Shown here: positions 40,213 to 47,630 of the stretch, in pieces
Numbering within the stretch: the stretch's first letter is position 1
How the letters are laid out: every line of letters starts with the position of its first letter
Source: DATBVX01 sp963705495
GTDB lineage: Bacteria > Pseudomonadota > Gammaproteobacteria > Steroidobacterales > Steroidobacteraceae
Reading direction: 5' to 3'
NCBI GenBank assembly: GCA_963705495.1
Contig: CAVPJQ010000005.1
Span: forward strand, 124,001-188,000
Length of the DNA stretch: 64,000 nucleotides
The notes under the pieces: generated by a model
Database searches by the model: none
What the model saw: the letters and a program-made list of their open reading frames with translations, nothing else
Told to the model about the DNA's origin: nothing
Program-made: the position numbers and the translations under genes

Positions 40213-42630
40213 TCAGGTGTGGCGCAGCGCTGCACCGGGCTGCAACGCCAATGCACGACGCAATGGCACCGCGGTCGCCGCGCCGATCGAAATTGTGAGC
40301 GTGAGCAGAACGATCGTGTAGACGACCGGATCGTGAAAGTTGCCCGCGCCAATCGCCGATCCCAGCAGATATGTCATGAAGGGCGCGAGCAGGATGCCGA
40401 GTGCGAGACCCAGGCCGAGCTGCCACCCGGAACGCCTGGCCACGGCGCCGATGATGCCGCCGTCCGGCGCACCGAGCGCGCGGCGGATCGCGATCTCCCG
40501 GGCGCTCTGCGCCACTGAGTAGGCCAGCACACCGTAGATTCCGGCGGCCGCGAGCGCGATCGTCACCAGCCCGAACACGACGAACATCCCGCCGATGATG
40601 CGGATGCCACCGCCCTTGATGGCGCGATACTCGGGAATCGTGCGCAGCCAGTAGACCGCGAGGTCCGGGTCGATCTGGCGCACCGTTTCGCGGATCGCAC
40701 CCGCGAGAACGTGCGGATCGCCATTCGTGCGCAGTACCACAGTCAGGAAACGCTCCGGCTCCTGCGCAAACGGCACGTAGACGGCAGGCAGCAGCAATCC
40801 GGTTGCGAACGGATCGGTATCGTGGTCGATATCTGCGACCACGCCCACGACGGTGCGCCAACTCGAATCGGGCGCGGCCGGACTCATGCGCACCTGTTGT
40901 CCGAGAGCGCTCTTGCCTGGCCACGCCTGGCGGGCGAAGGACTCATTGACGATCGCGACCGGCAGCGTGTCTTCGCGGTCGGTCGCCGCGAAATCCCGGC
41001 CGGCGATCAGTCGTCCACGCATCACATCGAAGAAGCCCGGGGTCACGTTCACCTGCGAGGCGAACGGGTACTCGCTCTGCGACTTGTACGAGCGTCCCGG
41101 TAACGCGTAGAGCTTGCGGTAGCTGCCATAACCCGGCGGGGTGTTGACGATCGTCGCCCCGGTAGCGCCGGCAATGGCGCTGGCACGTTTGTGCAGCTCG
41201 TCGATGAAACGCGCGTTCTTCTCTTTCGGATAGGCGACCTCCGGCAGGCCAATGCGGCCAGTCATGAAGGGACGCACATCGACGCCGAGGTCCTTGTGAG
41301 TCGCGGTGATCGCGCCCTTCACCATGATCCCGGCGGAAGTCAGTAAGACACAGGACAATGCGATTTCGACTACGACGAGCCAGCGGATGATACGCCCGGT
41401 GCTGAGCCCGGTATCGCGCGTGCCCTCGCGCAGGATGCTGTTCACATCGACACCGGACACGCGGATCGCCGGAAACAATCCGGCCACCAGCGTACTGAAA
41501 AGACCCAGCACCACCGCGAAGAACGCCACGCGCGTGTCGATCGTGAAGCTCCACCACGGGGGCAGGTTCTCGAGCTGTGTGATTGCGCTCGAGATGAACT
41601 CCAGTCCCGCCGCTGCCAGCGTGAGCCCCAGGAGCGATGCCAGGCCGCCGATCACCACGGCTTCCGCCAGCATCTGCAGCACGAGCCTGCTCCGTCCGGC
41701 CCCGACGGCGCGTCGCACACCCGCCTCCTGGGTGCGGCTCGTGGCGCGCACCAGCATCAGGCCGGCGACATTCACGCACGCAATGACGAGCACCAGGAAC
41801 ACGCTCGCCAGGAGCCTCTGGAACAGCTGCAGGTCGGAGCGCCCGAGTTCTGCCGCCGCTATGGGCTGCACGTCGGGCTCGTAGCCCGCGTCCGTATCGG
41901 GGTACTTCGCCGCGAGGTTGGCGGCGATCGTCGCAAGCTCGGCCTGCACCTCGTTGATGGTCGCACCGGGTTTCAGCCGCCCGATCACACGAAAGTCATT
42001 CGTCTTCCCGCGTGCCAGCTCCTGCAGTTTTTCGCGCACCGGCACCCAGAGCTCCGCAGCCGGATACTCGGCTCCCTGGGGCATAACGCCAATGATCGTC
42101 GCGGTTTCGCTGTTGACCCGCAACGACTTGCCGATCACCTTGGTGTCCTGGTTGTAACGGGCGCGCCACAGGGCGTTGCTCAGCACCACGACCGGCGTTG
42201 CACCCGCAATCGCATCGCGTGCCTCGATAGGGCGACCGAGCAACGGCTTGAGCCGCGTCTGCGCGAAGAAAGCGCCGGTGACAAAGGCGCCGTCATAGCG
42301 CGCAGGCAGGCCTTCACCGCTCACGATGGCCGTCCCCACGTAGTACCCGCCGAGATCCTCGAGCTTGCTCTGCGCTGCGCGCCAGTCTTCCAGCGCGTGG
42401 GAACCAACGCCGACCTGATCCTGGTTGTGCACGCGATCGAAGAGCTGAATGCCCACGAGCGATTCAGGCTCGGGCACCGGCGGCGGCAGCTGCGCAACGG
42501 CGTGCACGACGCCATACATGGTCACCACCACGGCGAGACCCAGGCCGAGCACGGCAGTCGTCAGCGCCGTGAACCCAGGCGTCCGGAGCAACGAGCGAGA
42601 TGCGATGCGCAAGTCATGAATCAGTTGCAT
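40213..42630 (-). CDS. MacB/FtsX-type ABC transporter permease (duplicated)
   Basis: About 805 residues: two copies of the MacB periplasmic core plus FtsX unit. Each has an N-terminal span (e.g. ALTTAVLGLGLAVVVTMYG), a large extracytoplasmic domain and a three-helix bundle (e.g. LLASVFLVLVIACVNVAGLML; VFGLVTIALAAAGIYGVLAY) with AREIAIRRALGA. This ADOP-like duplication means one chain can form the pore. ATG at 42630 has GAGGAG seven bases upstream and is preferred over GTG two codons earlier. Its substrate is unknown; relatives export peptides, macrolides or lipids. Confidence 0.9.
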   Translation of the reverse strand: MQLIHDLRIASRSLLRTPGFTALTTAVLGLGLAVVVTMYGVVHAVAQLPPPVPEPESLVGIQLFDRVHNQDQVGVGSHALEDWRAAQSKLEDLGGYYVGTAIVSGEGLPARYDGAFVTGAFFAQTRLKPLLGRPIEARDAIAGATPVVVLSNALWRARYNQDTKVIGKSLRVNSETATIIGVMPQGAEYPAAELWVPVREKLQELARGKTNDFRVIGRLKPGATINEVQAELATIAANLAAKYPDTDAGYEPDVQPIAAAELGRSDLQLFQRLLASVFLVLVIACVNVAGLMLVRATSRTQEAGVRRAVGAGRSRLVLQMLAEAVVIGGLASLLGLTLAAAGLEFISSAITQLENLPPWWSFTIDTRVAFFAVVLGLFSTLVAGLFPAIRVSGVDVNSILREGTRDTGLSTGRIIRWLVVVEIALSCVLLTSAGIMVKGAITATHKDLGVDVRPFMTGRIGLPEVAYPKEKNARFIDELHKRASAIAGATGATIVNTPPGYGSYRKLYALPGRSYKSQSEYPFASQVNVTPGFFDVMRGRLIAGRDFAATDREDTLPVAIVNESFARQAWPGKSALGQQVRMSPAAPDSSWRTVVGVVADIDHDTDPFATGLLLPAVYVPFAQEPERFLTVVLRTNGDPHVLAGAIRETVRQIDPDLAVYWLRTIPEYRAIKGGGIRIIGGMFVVFGLVTIALAAAGIYGVLAYSVAQSAREIAIRRALGAPDGGIIGAVARRSGWQLGLGLALGILLAPFMTYLLGSAIGAGNFHDPVVYTIVLLTLTISIGAATAVPLRRALALQPGAALRHT

Positions 42631-42639
42631 GGGCACTCC

Positions 42640-43356
42640 TCAATGCGCCTGCGCACGCCGTGGCAGTGCCTCTTCATCGACGATGCGGCCATCGAAGAGT
42701 GAGACGCGCCGCTCGGCATAGGCCGCATAGCGCGGATCGTGCGTCACCATGCATACCGTTGAACCACCAGCGTGCAGCCGTGCCAGCAATTCCATCACCG
42801 CATCACCGTTACGTGAGTCGAGATTTCCGGTCGGCTCATCAGCCAGCAGGATCGATGGCCGACCGACCAGCGCACGGGCGACGGCCACGCGCTGTTGCTG
42901 GCCACCGGAGAGTTGCGAGGGGTAGTGATTGAGCCGATGCGACATGCTGACGCAGTCGAGCGCGGCCAGCGCCGCCTCTCGGCGCTCCATCTGCGTCATG
43001 CCATCGCGATACGTGAGCGGCAGCTCCACATTCTCGTACACCGTCAGATCACCGATCAGGTTGAAGGCCTGGAAGATGAAACCGATTTCCCGGTTGCGAA
43101 TGCGTGCACGCTGTTCGGTCCCGAGCTTGCCGACCGGGGTGCCGGAGAGTGCGTATTCACCATCCGTGGGGCTGTCCAGGAGGCCAAGAATCGCGAGCAG
43201 CGTCGATTTGCCGCACCCGGAGGGTCCGGAGATCGCGAGGAACTCTCCGGCGCGCACTTCGAGCTGAATGCCGGAGAGCGCGTGCGTTTCCACCTCGTCG
43301 GTTTGAAACACCTTCACGACATTGTTGAGACGGATCAACATCTTTGCCTCGCTCAC
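42640..43356 (-). CDS. MacB/LolD-type ABC transporter ATPase
   Basis: 238 residues. Walker A GPSGCGKST, signature LSGGQQQRVAVARA, Walker B ILLADEPTGNLD and switch region THDPRYA match the MacB/LolD/FtsE group, which drive mechanotransmission rather than ordinary transport. The GTG at 43356 has GGAGG seven bases upstream, located inside the last codons of the 38-residue ORF; ATG at 43341 is the alternative. It lies 9 bases upstream of the permease. Confidence 0.94.
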   Translation of the reverse strand: MSEAKMLIRLNNVVKVFQTDEVETHALSGIQLEVRAGEFLAISGPSGCGKSTLLAILGLLDSPTDGEYALSGTPVGKLGTEQRARIRNREIGFIFQAFNLIGDLTVYENVELPLTYRDGMTQMERREAALAALDCVSMSHRLNHYPSQLSGGQQQRVAVARALVGRPSILLADEPTGNLDSRNGDAVMELLARLHAGGSTVCMVTHDPRYAAYAERRVSLFDGRIVDEEALPRRAQAH

Positions 43357-43359
43357 GGT

Positions 43360-43476
43360 TCAACCTCCCAGGTCCGCAACCCAATACACGATCATTCCGA
43401 GCAGGCTCCAGGCGAGCACGCCGTAATAGGCGCAACCGGTAAACATCTCGACGCAGAAGTTCAGATCTACGCTCAT
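43360..43476 (-). CDS. 38-residue single-span membrane microprotein
   Basis: A small ORF fills the gap between the membrane fusion protein and ATPase genes. It begins ATG AGC GTA GAT and ends GGA GGT TGA. The protein has a short acidic start (MSVDLNF), two Cys (positions 8 and 15) and one hydrophobic helix of about 22 residues (11-33; including VLAWSLLGMIVYWVA). GGAG lies eight bases before the ATG, within the end of the upstream gene, and the ATPase GTG follows its stop after three bases. Its place, ribosome site and membrane profile argue for a real gene. I recognise no family. Confidence 0.7.
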   Translation of the reverse strand: MSVDLNFCVEMFTGCAYYGVLAWSLLGMIVYWVADLGG

Positions 43477-43480
43477 GTGC

Positions 43481-44728
43481 TTACTCCACGTTGAGTCGCT
43501 CGTAACGCTCGTACTGTGAAATATCCGACACGATCACCCGCTCACCGGGCGCCAGGCCGGCGAGCACTACGATCCGATCGACTGACGCTTTGCCAAACCT
43601 GACCGGCACGCGCTGCGCGCGGCCGTCCTCGCCCAGGCGAAATACGCGCGATTCGGAGGCGGGCTGGACGCTAACCGGCCTCGCGACCTGCAGCACATTC
43701 GCAAGGCGCTCGATGTCGATCGTGCCTTCGATGGACAGATCCGCACGCGCACCGGCCGGCCAGCCTGCTTCAGGTGCGATCTCGACGCGCACCGTGCCAT
43801 TGCGCACGGCAGGTTCGACGCGCTCGACGTGACCGGCGACGACGCCGTTGCGGGTATCGATGCTGGCTTTCTGTCCGGCGGCGAGATCCTTCGCATCCAT
43901 CTCGGGTATCGCGAGCTCGGCGAGGAGCGAGCCCGGACGTGCTACGCGCGCGATGCTGGCACCCAGCGCCAGTTGCTGGCCGCTCTCCACGACCAGTGCC
44001 TGCAGTTCTCCATCCATCCCGGCGCGCACCAGCAATGCATCGGCCTGCGAGCGGCGACGCAGCGCTGTCTGCCCAAGCTGCGCGAGCCGTGCCTTCTGTG
44101 CGGTGATTTGAGCAGCGACGGAGGACCGCAACTTCCCAAGCCGCTCCTGTTCGATTTCCAGCCGCACGCCGAGTTGCTCGGCGGTGAGCTTCGAGCGTGC
44201 GATCTGCAGTTCGGATATTGCGTGCTGGCCAGCAAGGCGGGCTTCGGCTTCGGCCTGCAGGCGTGCGGACTCGTATTGCGCCCGCGCCTCGGCGATGCGG
44301 GCGCGCTGATCGAGCACCTGGCTGTCGAGCTGCACCTGGAGCGATGCGAGCTCGGCACGTTCCGCATCGCATGCAAGGCTCGCTTCCTCGGCCAGTTGCT
44401 GCAGCTCCGGGTTCGACAACTCGACCAGCACCGTGTCTGCGGAGACTTCCGCTCCGGGACGCACCAGCACGCGTTCGACACGACCCTCGGCCGCCGCCGC
44501 GATCCAGCGTTGGTCGCGTGGCACGAGGGTTCCGGTTCCACGCACACGACGCAGCAGGTCTCCACGGGTCACGACATCGATGTAGAGCGTCTTCGCGTCG
44601 ACGCGCGGAGCCATCGGCTCGAACGTCGCGAGCGCAATCCCGGCAGCCATGACAGCAGCCACGGCGGCGCCGGCGATGAGCCAGCGCTTGCGCTTGCGGC
44701 GTTCGAGGTCGGTGCGTGGACGATCCAA
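43481..44728 (-). CDS. HlyD/MacA-type membrane fusion protein
   Basis: About 415 residues from a TTG at 44728 (MDRPRTDLERRKRKRW), then a membrane helix (LIAGAAVAAVMAAGIAL), a lipoyl/barrel half (TGTLVPRDQRWIAAAAEGRV), a long coiled-coil hairpin (about LACDAERAELASLQVQLDSQ onward) and the second barrel half with AGMDGELQALVVESGQQL. It links the inner-membrane exporter to an outer-membrane channel. The first ATG in frame (44821) lies upstream of the IHF site and sigma-54 promoter, so it would not be in the transcript; I therefore prefer TTG, though its ribosome site is weak. No TolC-like gene is adjacent. Confidence 0.85.
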   Translation of the reverse strand: MDRPRTDLERRKRKRWLIAGAAVAAVMAAGIALATFEPMAPRVDAKTLYIDVVTRGDLLRRVRGTGTLVPRDQRWIAAAAEGRVERVLVRPGAEVSADTVLVELSNPELQQLAEEASLACDAERAELASLQVQLDSQVLDQRARIAEARAQYESARLQAEAEARLAGQHAISELQIARSKLTAEQLGVRLEIEQERLGKLRSSVAAQITAQKARLAQLGQTALRRRSQADALLVRAGMDGELQALVVESGQQLALGASIARVARPGSLLAELAIPEMDAKDLAAGQKASIDTRNGVVAGHVERVEPAVRNGTVRVEIAPEAGWPAGARADLSIEGTIDIERLANVLQVARPVSVQPASESRVFRLGEDGRAQRVPVRFGKASVDRIVVLAGLAPGERVIVSDISQYERYERLNVE

Positions 44729-44764
44729 GTGCGGGTCGCTCTGAGTGTTCCCGGGGAGAACCAA

Positions 44765-44780
44765 AGCACCCGGCGTGCCA
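44765..44780 (-). promoter_or_regulatory. Sigma-54 (-24/-12) promoter of the exporter operon
   Basis: On the minus strand TGGCACG-CCGG-GTGCT matches the consensus TGGCACG-N4-TTGC(A/T) with the exact spacing and one mismatch. Transcription would start near 44754. An IHF consensus and two palindromes lie upstream in the classic order for NtrC-type activation. A sigma-54 activator is encoded in the same cluster. Confidence 0.82.
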
Positions 44781-44797
44781 AGGACTTGGATCGTCCT

Positions 44798-44810
44798 CAA
44801 GTCTTTGATA
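44798..44810 (-). promoter_or_regulatory. IHF binding site
   Basis: TATCAAAGACTTG on the minus strand is an exact match to the IHF consensus WATCAANNNNTTR. It lies about 50 bases upstream of the predicted start, between the sigma-54 promoter and the two palindromes, where IHF bends DNA to bring the activator to the polymerase. Confidence 0.72.
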
Positions 44811-44857
44811 GGTAAAGGCATATTCGCCGATGAGAGCGAGCTGCCGGTGCCTCGGGC

Positions 44858-44873
44858 GTCCCCGGGTCGGGAC
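44858..44873. promoter_or_regulatory. Upstream activator palindrome 1 (GTCCC-N6-GGGAC)
   Basis: A dyad GTCCC-CGGGTC-GGGAC centred about 111 bases upstream of the predicted sigma-54 start. It is matched by a second site of the same form 32 bases further upstream. Probably bound by the Fis-type HTH of the regulator encoded at 38.7-40.1 kb. Confidence 0.65.
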
Positions 44874-44889
44874 GGGGCGCGACCGTGGC

Positions 44890-44905
44890 GTCCCGAATCC
44901 GGGAC
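44890..44905. promoter_or_regulatory. Upstream activator palindrome 2 (GTCCC-N6-GGGAC)
   Basis: A dyad GTCCC-GAATCC-GGGAC. Its centre is 32 bases from palindrome 1, three helical turns, so both sites face the same side of the DNA, as expected for cooperative activator dimers. The two share the 5-base arms but not the centre. Confidence 0.65.
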
Positions 44906-44920
44906 TAGGCGCCTTCTCTA

Positions 44921-45325
44921 CTATTCTTGGCGGCGCAGCTTCATCAGGCGACGACGCTGGCGCTTGTCGGGACGCGCTGCGGGGCGCGGAGCAAAGGCCG
45001 CTGCAAGCGCGTGCTGTTCCTTGAGTCGCGCACGCCGCGCGATGCTGGTGGCGGTTTCCTCATAACAACGAGCGGCTTCGGTTGCGGGACCACGCCGCTC
45101 AGGCAGCAGCGCGATGCTGAGTTCGCGAACGATGGCCCCCTGGCTGATCTCGAGCCGGTCGCCAACCCGGATGGGATGCGCCGGCTTCACGCGTTCACCG
45201 TTCAGATGCACCTTGCCACCTGCGACTGCTTCGCTCGCCTGCGCGCGGCTCTTGTAGAAACGCGCGCACCACAACCACTTGTCGATGCGCGCGCGGTCGA
45301 CCGATTCGACAGTGGCCGTGCTCAC
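44921..45325 (-). CDS. hslR: Hsp15, S4-domain RNA-binding heat-shock protein
   Basis: 134 residues, the usual Hsp15 length. An S4 RNA-binding domain (RIDKWLWCARFYKSRAQASE, VHLNGERVKPAHPIRVGD) is followed by a basic tail rich in Arg and Lys. Hsp15 binds stalled 50S subunits carrying nascent chains. The GTG at 45325 is chosen because the S4 domain follows directly; a longer upstream frame enters the kbl promoter. Confidence 0.9.
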   Translation of the reverse strand: MSTATVESVDRARIDKWLWCARFYKSRAQASEAVAGGKVHLNGERVKPAHPIRVGDRLEISQGAIVRELSIALLPERRGPATEAARCYEETATSIARRARLKEQHALAAAFAPRPAARPDKRQRRRLMKLRRQE

Positions 45326-45358
45326 GGGGAACTCCCGATCAATCCGGAATTCAGCCGC

Positions 45359-45364
45359 TATAAT
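45359..45364 (+). promoter_or_regulatory. Consensus -10 element of the kbl-tdh promoter
   Basis: TATAAT lies 33 bases before the kbl GTG in the short divergent gap to hslR. No good -35 element lies at the right distance, so the promoter may need an activator or use extended contacts. Confidence 0.45.
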
Positions 45365-45396
45365 GCGCGACCTTTCCCGGACAACGGTATTGGCTC

Positions 45397-46587
45397 GTGA
45401 AGGATGAATTGCTCCGGCGTCTGGCAGCAGACACCGAACGGTTGCGCGAACAGGGACTCTACAAGGTCGAGCGCGTGCTCGCCTCGCCACAGCAGGCGCG
45501 CGTTCGCGTGAGCAACGGCACGGAGGTCCTCAACCTCTGCGCCAACAACTACCTGGGCCTCGCCAATCATCCGGCCGTGCGCGAGGCCGCGCACCGAGGC
45601 ATCGATCGGTACGGTTACGGCATGGCGTCAGTGCGCTTCATCTGCGGCACGCAGACGATTCACAAGGAGCTCGAAGAGCGCCTGAGCCGTTTTCTCGGCA
45701 CCGATGACACGATCCTCTACTCCTCGTGCTTCGATGCCAACGGCGGATTGTTCGAGACACTGCTCGACGAACAGGACGCGGTGATCAGTGATGCGCTCAA
45801 CCATGCGAGCATCATCGACGGTATCCGCCTGTGCAAGGCGGAGCGACTGCGTTACGCGAACAGCGATCTCGACGAGCTCGAAAAACACCTCAAGGCGACA
45901 CAGGGCAAGCGGACACGGCTCATCGCGACCGATGGCGTGTTCTCCATGGACGGCACGCTCGCGAAGCTCAGGGAGATCTGCGATCTTGCGGATCGCTACG
46001 GGGCGCTCGTGATGGTCGATGATTCGCATGCGGTCGGCTTCATGGGCGCGAACGGCCGCGGCACACACGAATACTGTGGCGTCCTCGGGCGCGTCGACAT
46101 TCTCACGGGCACACTCGGCAAGGCACTGGGCGGTGCCAGCGGCGGCTACACGTCGGGGCGACGCGAAATCATCGGTTGGTTGCGCCAGCGCTCGCGGCCG
46201 TACCTGTTCTCCAACAGCATTCCACCCGTGGTGGCAGCGGTAGGCGTCCGGGTACTCGACCTGCTCGAGGGCAGCCCCGAGTTTCGCGAGCGCCTGTTCG
46301 AGAACACGCGCTTCTTCCGGCAACAGATGACGGGCCTCGGCCTGCAGATCGTTTCCGGTGAGCACCCCATCATTCCGATCATGCTGGGCGACGCGCGCAT
46401 CGCGGTGGACATGGCGGACCGGCTGCTCGCCGAGGGCGTCTATGTCATCGGCTTCTCGTTCCCCGTCGTGCCGCAAGGCAAAGCCCGCATCCGCACGCAG
46501 ATGTCAGCCGCCCTGACGAGACAGGATCTCGAGCGCGCTGTGGACGCCTTCCAGCACGTCGCGACGGCGATGAATCTCATTCACTGA
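45397..46587 (+). CDS. kbl: Glycine C-acetyltransferase (2-amino-3-ketobutyrate CoA ligase)
   Basis: 396 residues, PLP enzyme of the alpha-oxoamine synthase family. PLP-binding Lys lies in LTGTLGKALGGASGGYTSG; LCANNYLGLANHPAV and DDSHAVGFMGANGRG are also present. It splits 2-amino-3-ketobutyrate with CoA to glycine and acetyl-CoA. Start is GTG. It forms an operon with tdh (10 bases), completing threonine to glycine breakdown. Confidence 0.97.
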   Translation: MKDELLRRLAADTERLREQGLYKVERVLASPQQARVRVSNGTEVLNLCANNYLGLANHPAVREAAHRGIDRYGYGMASVRFICGTQTIHKELEERLSRFLGTDDTILYSSCFDANGGLFETLLDEQDAVISDALNHASIIDGIRLCKAERLRYANSDLDELEKHLKATQGKRTRLIATDGVFSMDGTLAKLREICDLADRYGALVMVDDSHAVGFMGANGRGTHEYCGVLGRVDILTGTLGKALGGASGGYTSGRREIIGWLRQRSRPYLFSNSIPPVVAAVGVRVLDLLEGSPEFRERLFENTRFFRQQMTGLGLQIVSGEHPIIPIMLGDARIAVDMADRLLAEGVYVIGFSFPVVPQGKARIRTQMSAALTRQDLERAVDAFQHVATAMNLIH

Positions 46588-46597
46588 ACCTCCTCAC

Positions 46598-47626
46598 ATG
46601 AAAGCACTGGTCAAATCGCGCGCCGAGCCCGGCATCTGGATGGAAGAGATTCCGGAGCCGCGGGTGGGTCACAACGACGTCCTGATCCGGGTCGGCAAGA
46701 CCTCGATCTGCGGCACCGACATGCACATCTACAACTGGGACGCGTGGGCGCGGCAGACGATCCCGGTGCCGATGGCGGTCGGACACGAGTACAGCGGTGA
46801 GGTGGTCGAGATCGGCGGCGAAGTGACCGGCATCAAGCCGGGCGATCGTGTCTCCGGAGAGGGCCACATCACCTGCGGCTACTGCCGCAACTGCCGCGCC
46901 GGTCGCCGGCACCTGTGCCGCAATACCGTGAGCGTGGGCGTGAATCGACCCGGATGTTTCGCGGAATACCTGGCGATCCCGGCAGTCAACACGTTCAAGC
47001 TGCCCAAGAGCATCGGCGATGACGTCGCGTCGATCCTCGATCCATTAGGCAATGCCACGCACACCGCGCTGTCGTTCAACCTGGTCGGCGAGGATGTGCT
47101 GATCACCGGTGCCGGGCCGATCGGCATCATGGCCGCCGCGGTGGCACGTTTCGCGGGCGCACGCCACGTCGTGGTCACGGACTTGAACGACTACCGGCTC
47201 GAGCTGGCGCGCAAGATGGGCGCGAGTCTCGCCGTCAATATCGAGCGCGAGAGTCTCGATGCGGCAATGAAGAGCCTCGGCATGGAGGAAGGGTTCGACG
47301 TTGGCTTCGAGATGTCGGGCAATGCCCAGGCACTGCGCGAAATGCTGAGGACCATGCACCACGGCGGCAGCATTGCGCTGCTCGGCATTCCGCCCAGCGA
47401 CACGGCCATCGACTGGAACCAGGTGATCTTCAAGGGGCTGGTGATCAAGGGGATCTACGGTCGAGAGATGTTCGAGACCTGGTACAAGATGTCGAGCATG
47501 CTGCAGAGTGGCCTCGACATCACACCGGTGATCACGCACCACCTGCCGGCGAAGGACTACCGCGACGCCTTCGAGACCATGAAGACGGGCCACTCGGGCA
47601 AGATCATCCTCGACTGGTCGAAGTGA
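46598..47626 (+). CDS. tdh: L-threonine 3-dehydrogenase
   Basis: 342 residues, zinc medium-chain dehydrogenase. Catalytic zinc Cys is in SICGTDMHIYNWD and GHEYSGEVVEIG; structural zinc Cys cluster is CGYCRNCRAGRRHLC; the NAD fold is seen at ITGAGPIGIMAAAVARFAGA. It oxidises threonine to 2-amino-3-ketobutyrate, which Kbl then cleaves. The stop lies three bases from the end of the convergent sppA. Confidence 0.97.
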   Translation: MKALVKSRAEPGIWMEEIPEPRVGHNDVLIRVGKTSICGTDMHIYNWDAWARQTIPVPMAVGHEYSGEVVEIGGEVTGIKPGDRVSGEGHITCGYCRNCRAGRRHLCRNTVSVGVNRPGCFAEYLAIPAVNTFKLPKSIGDDVASILDPLGNATHTALSFNLVGEDVLITGAGPIGIMAAAVARFAGARHVVVTDLNDYRLELARKMGASLAVNIERESLDAAMKSLGMEEGFDVGFEMSGNAQALREMLRTMHHGGSIALLGIPPSDTAIDWNQVIFKGLVIKGIYGREMFETWYKMSSMLQSGLDITPVITHHLPAKDYRDAFETMKTGHSGKIILDWSK

Positions 47627-47630
47627 TCCG

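Noticed and set aside
47627..47630. Intrinsic terminators between convergent gene pairs (tdh/sppA, FHA gene/alr, rsgA/recR, mlaA/mlaB)
   Set aside because: The gaps are zero to a few dozen bases with no hairpin plus U-run, so termination by Rho or within genes is more likely.
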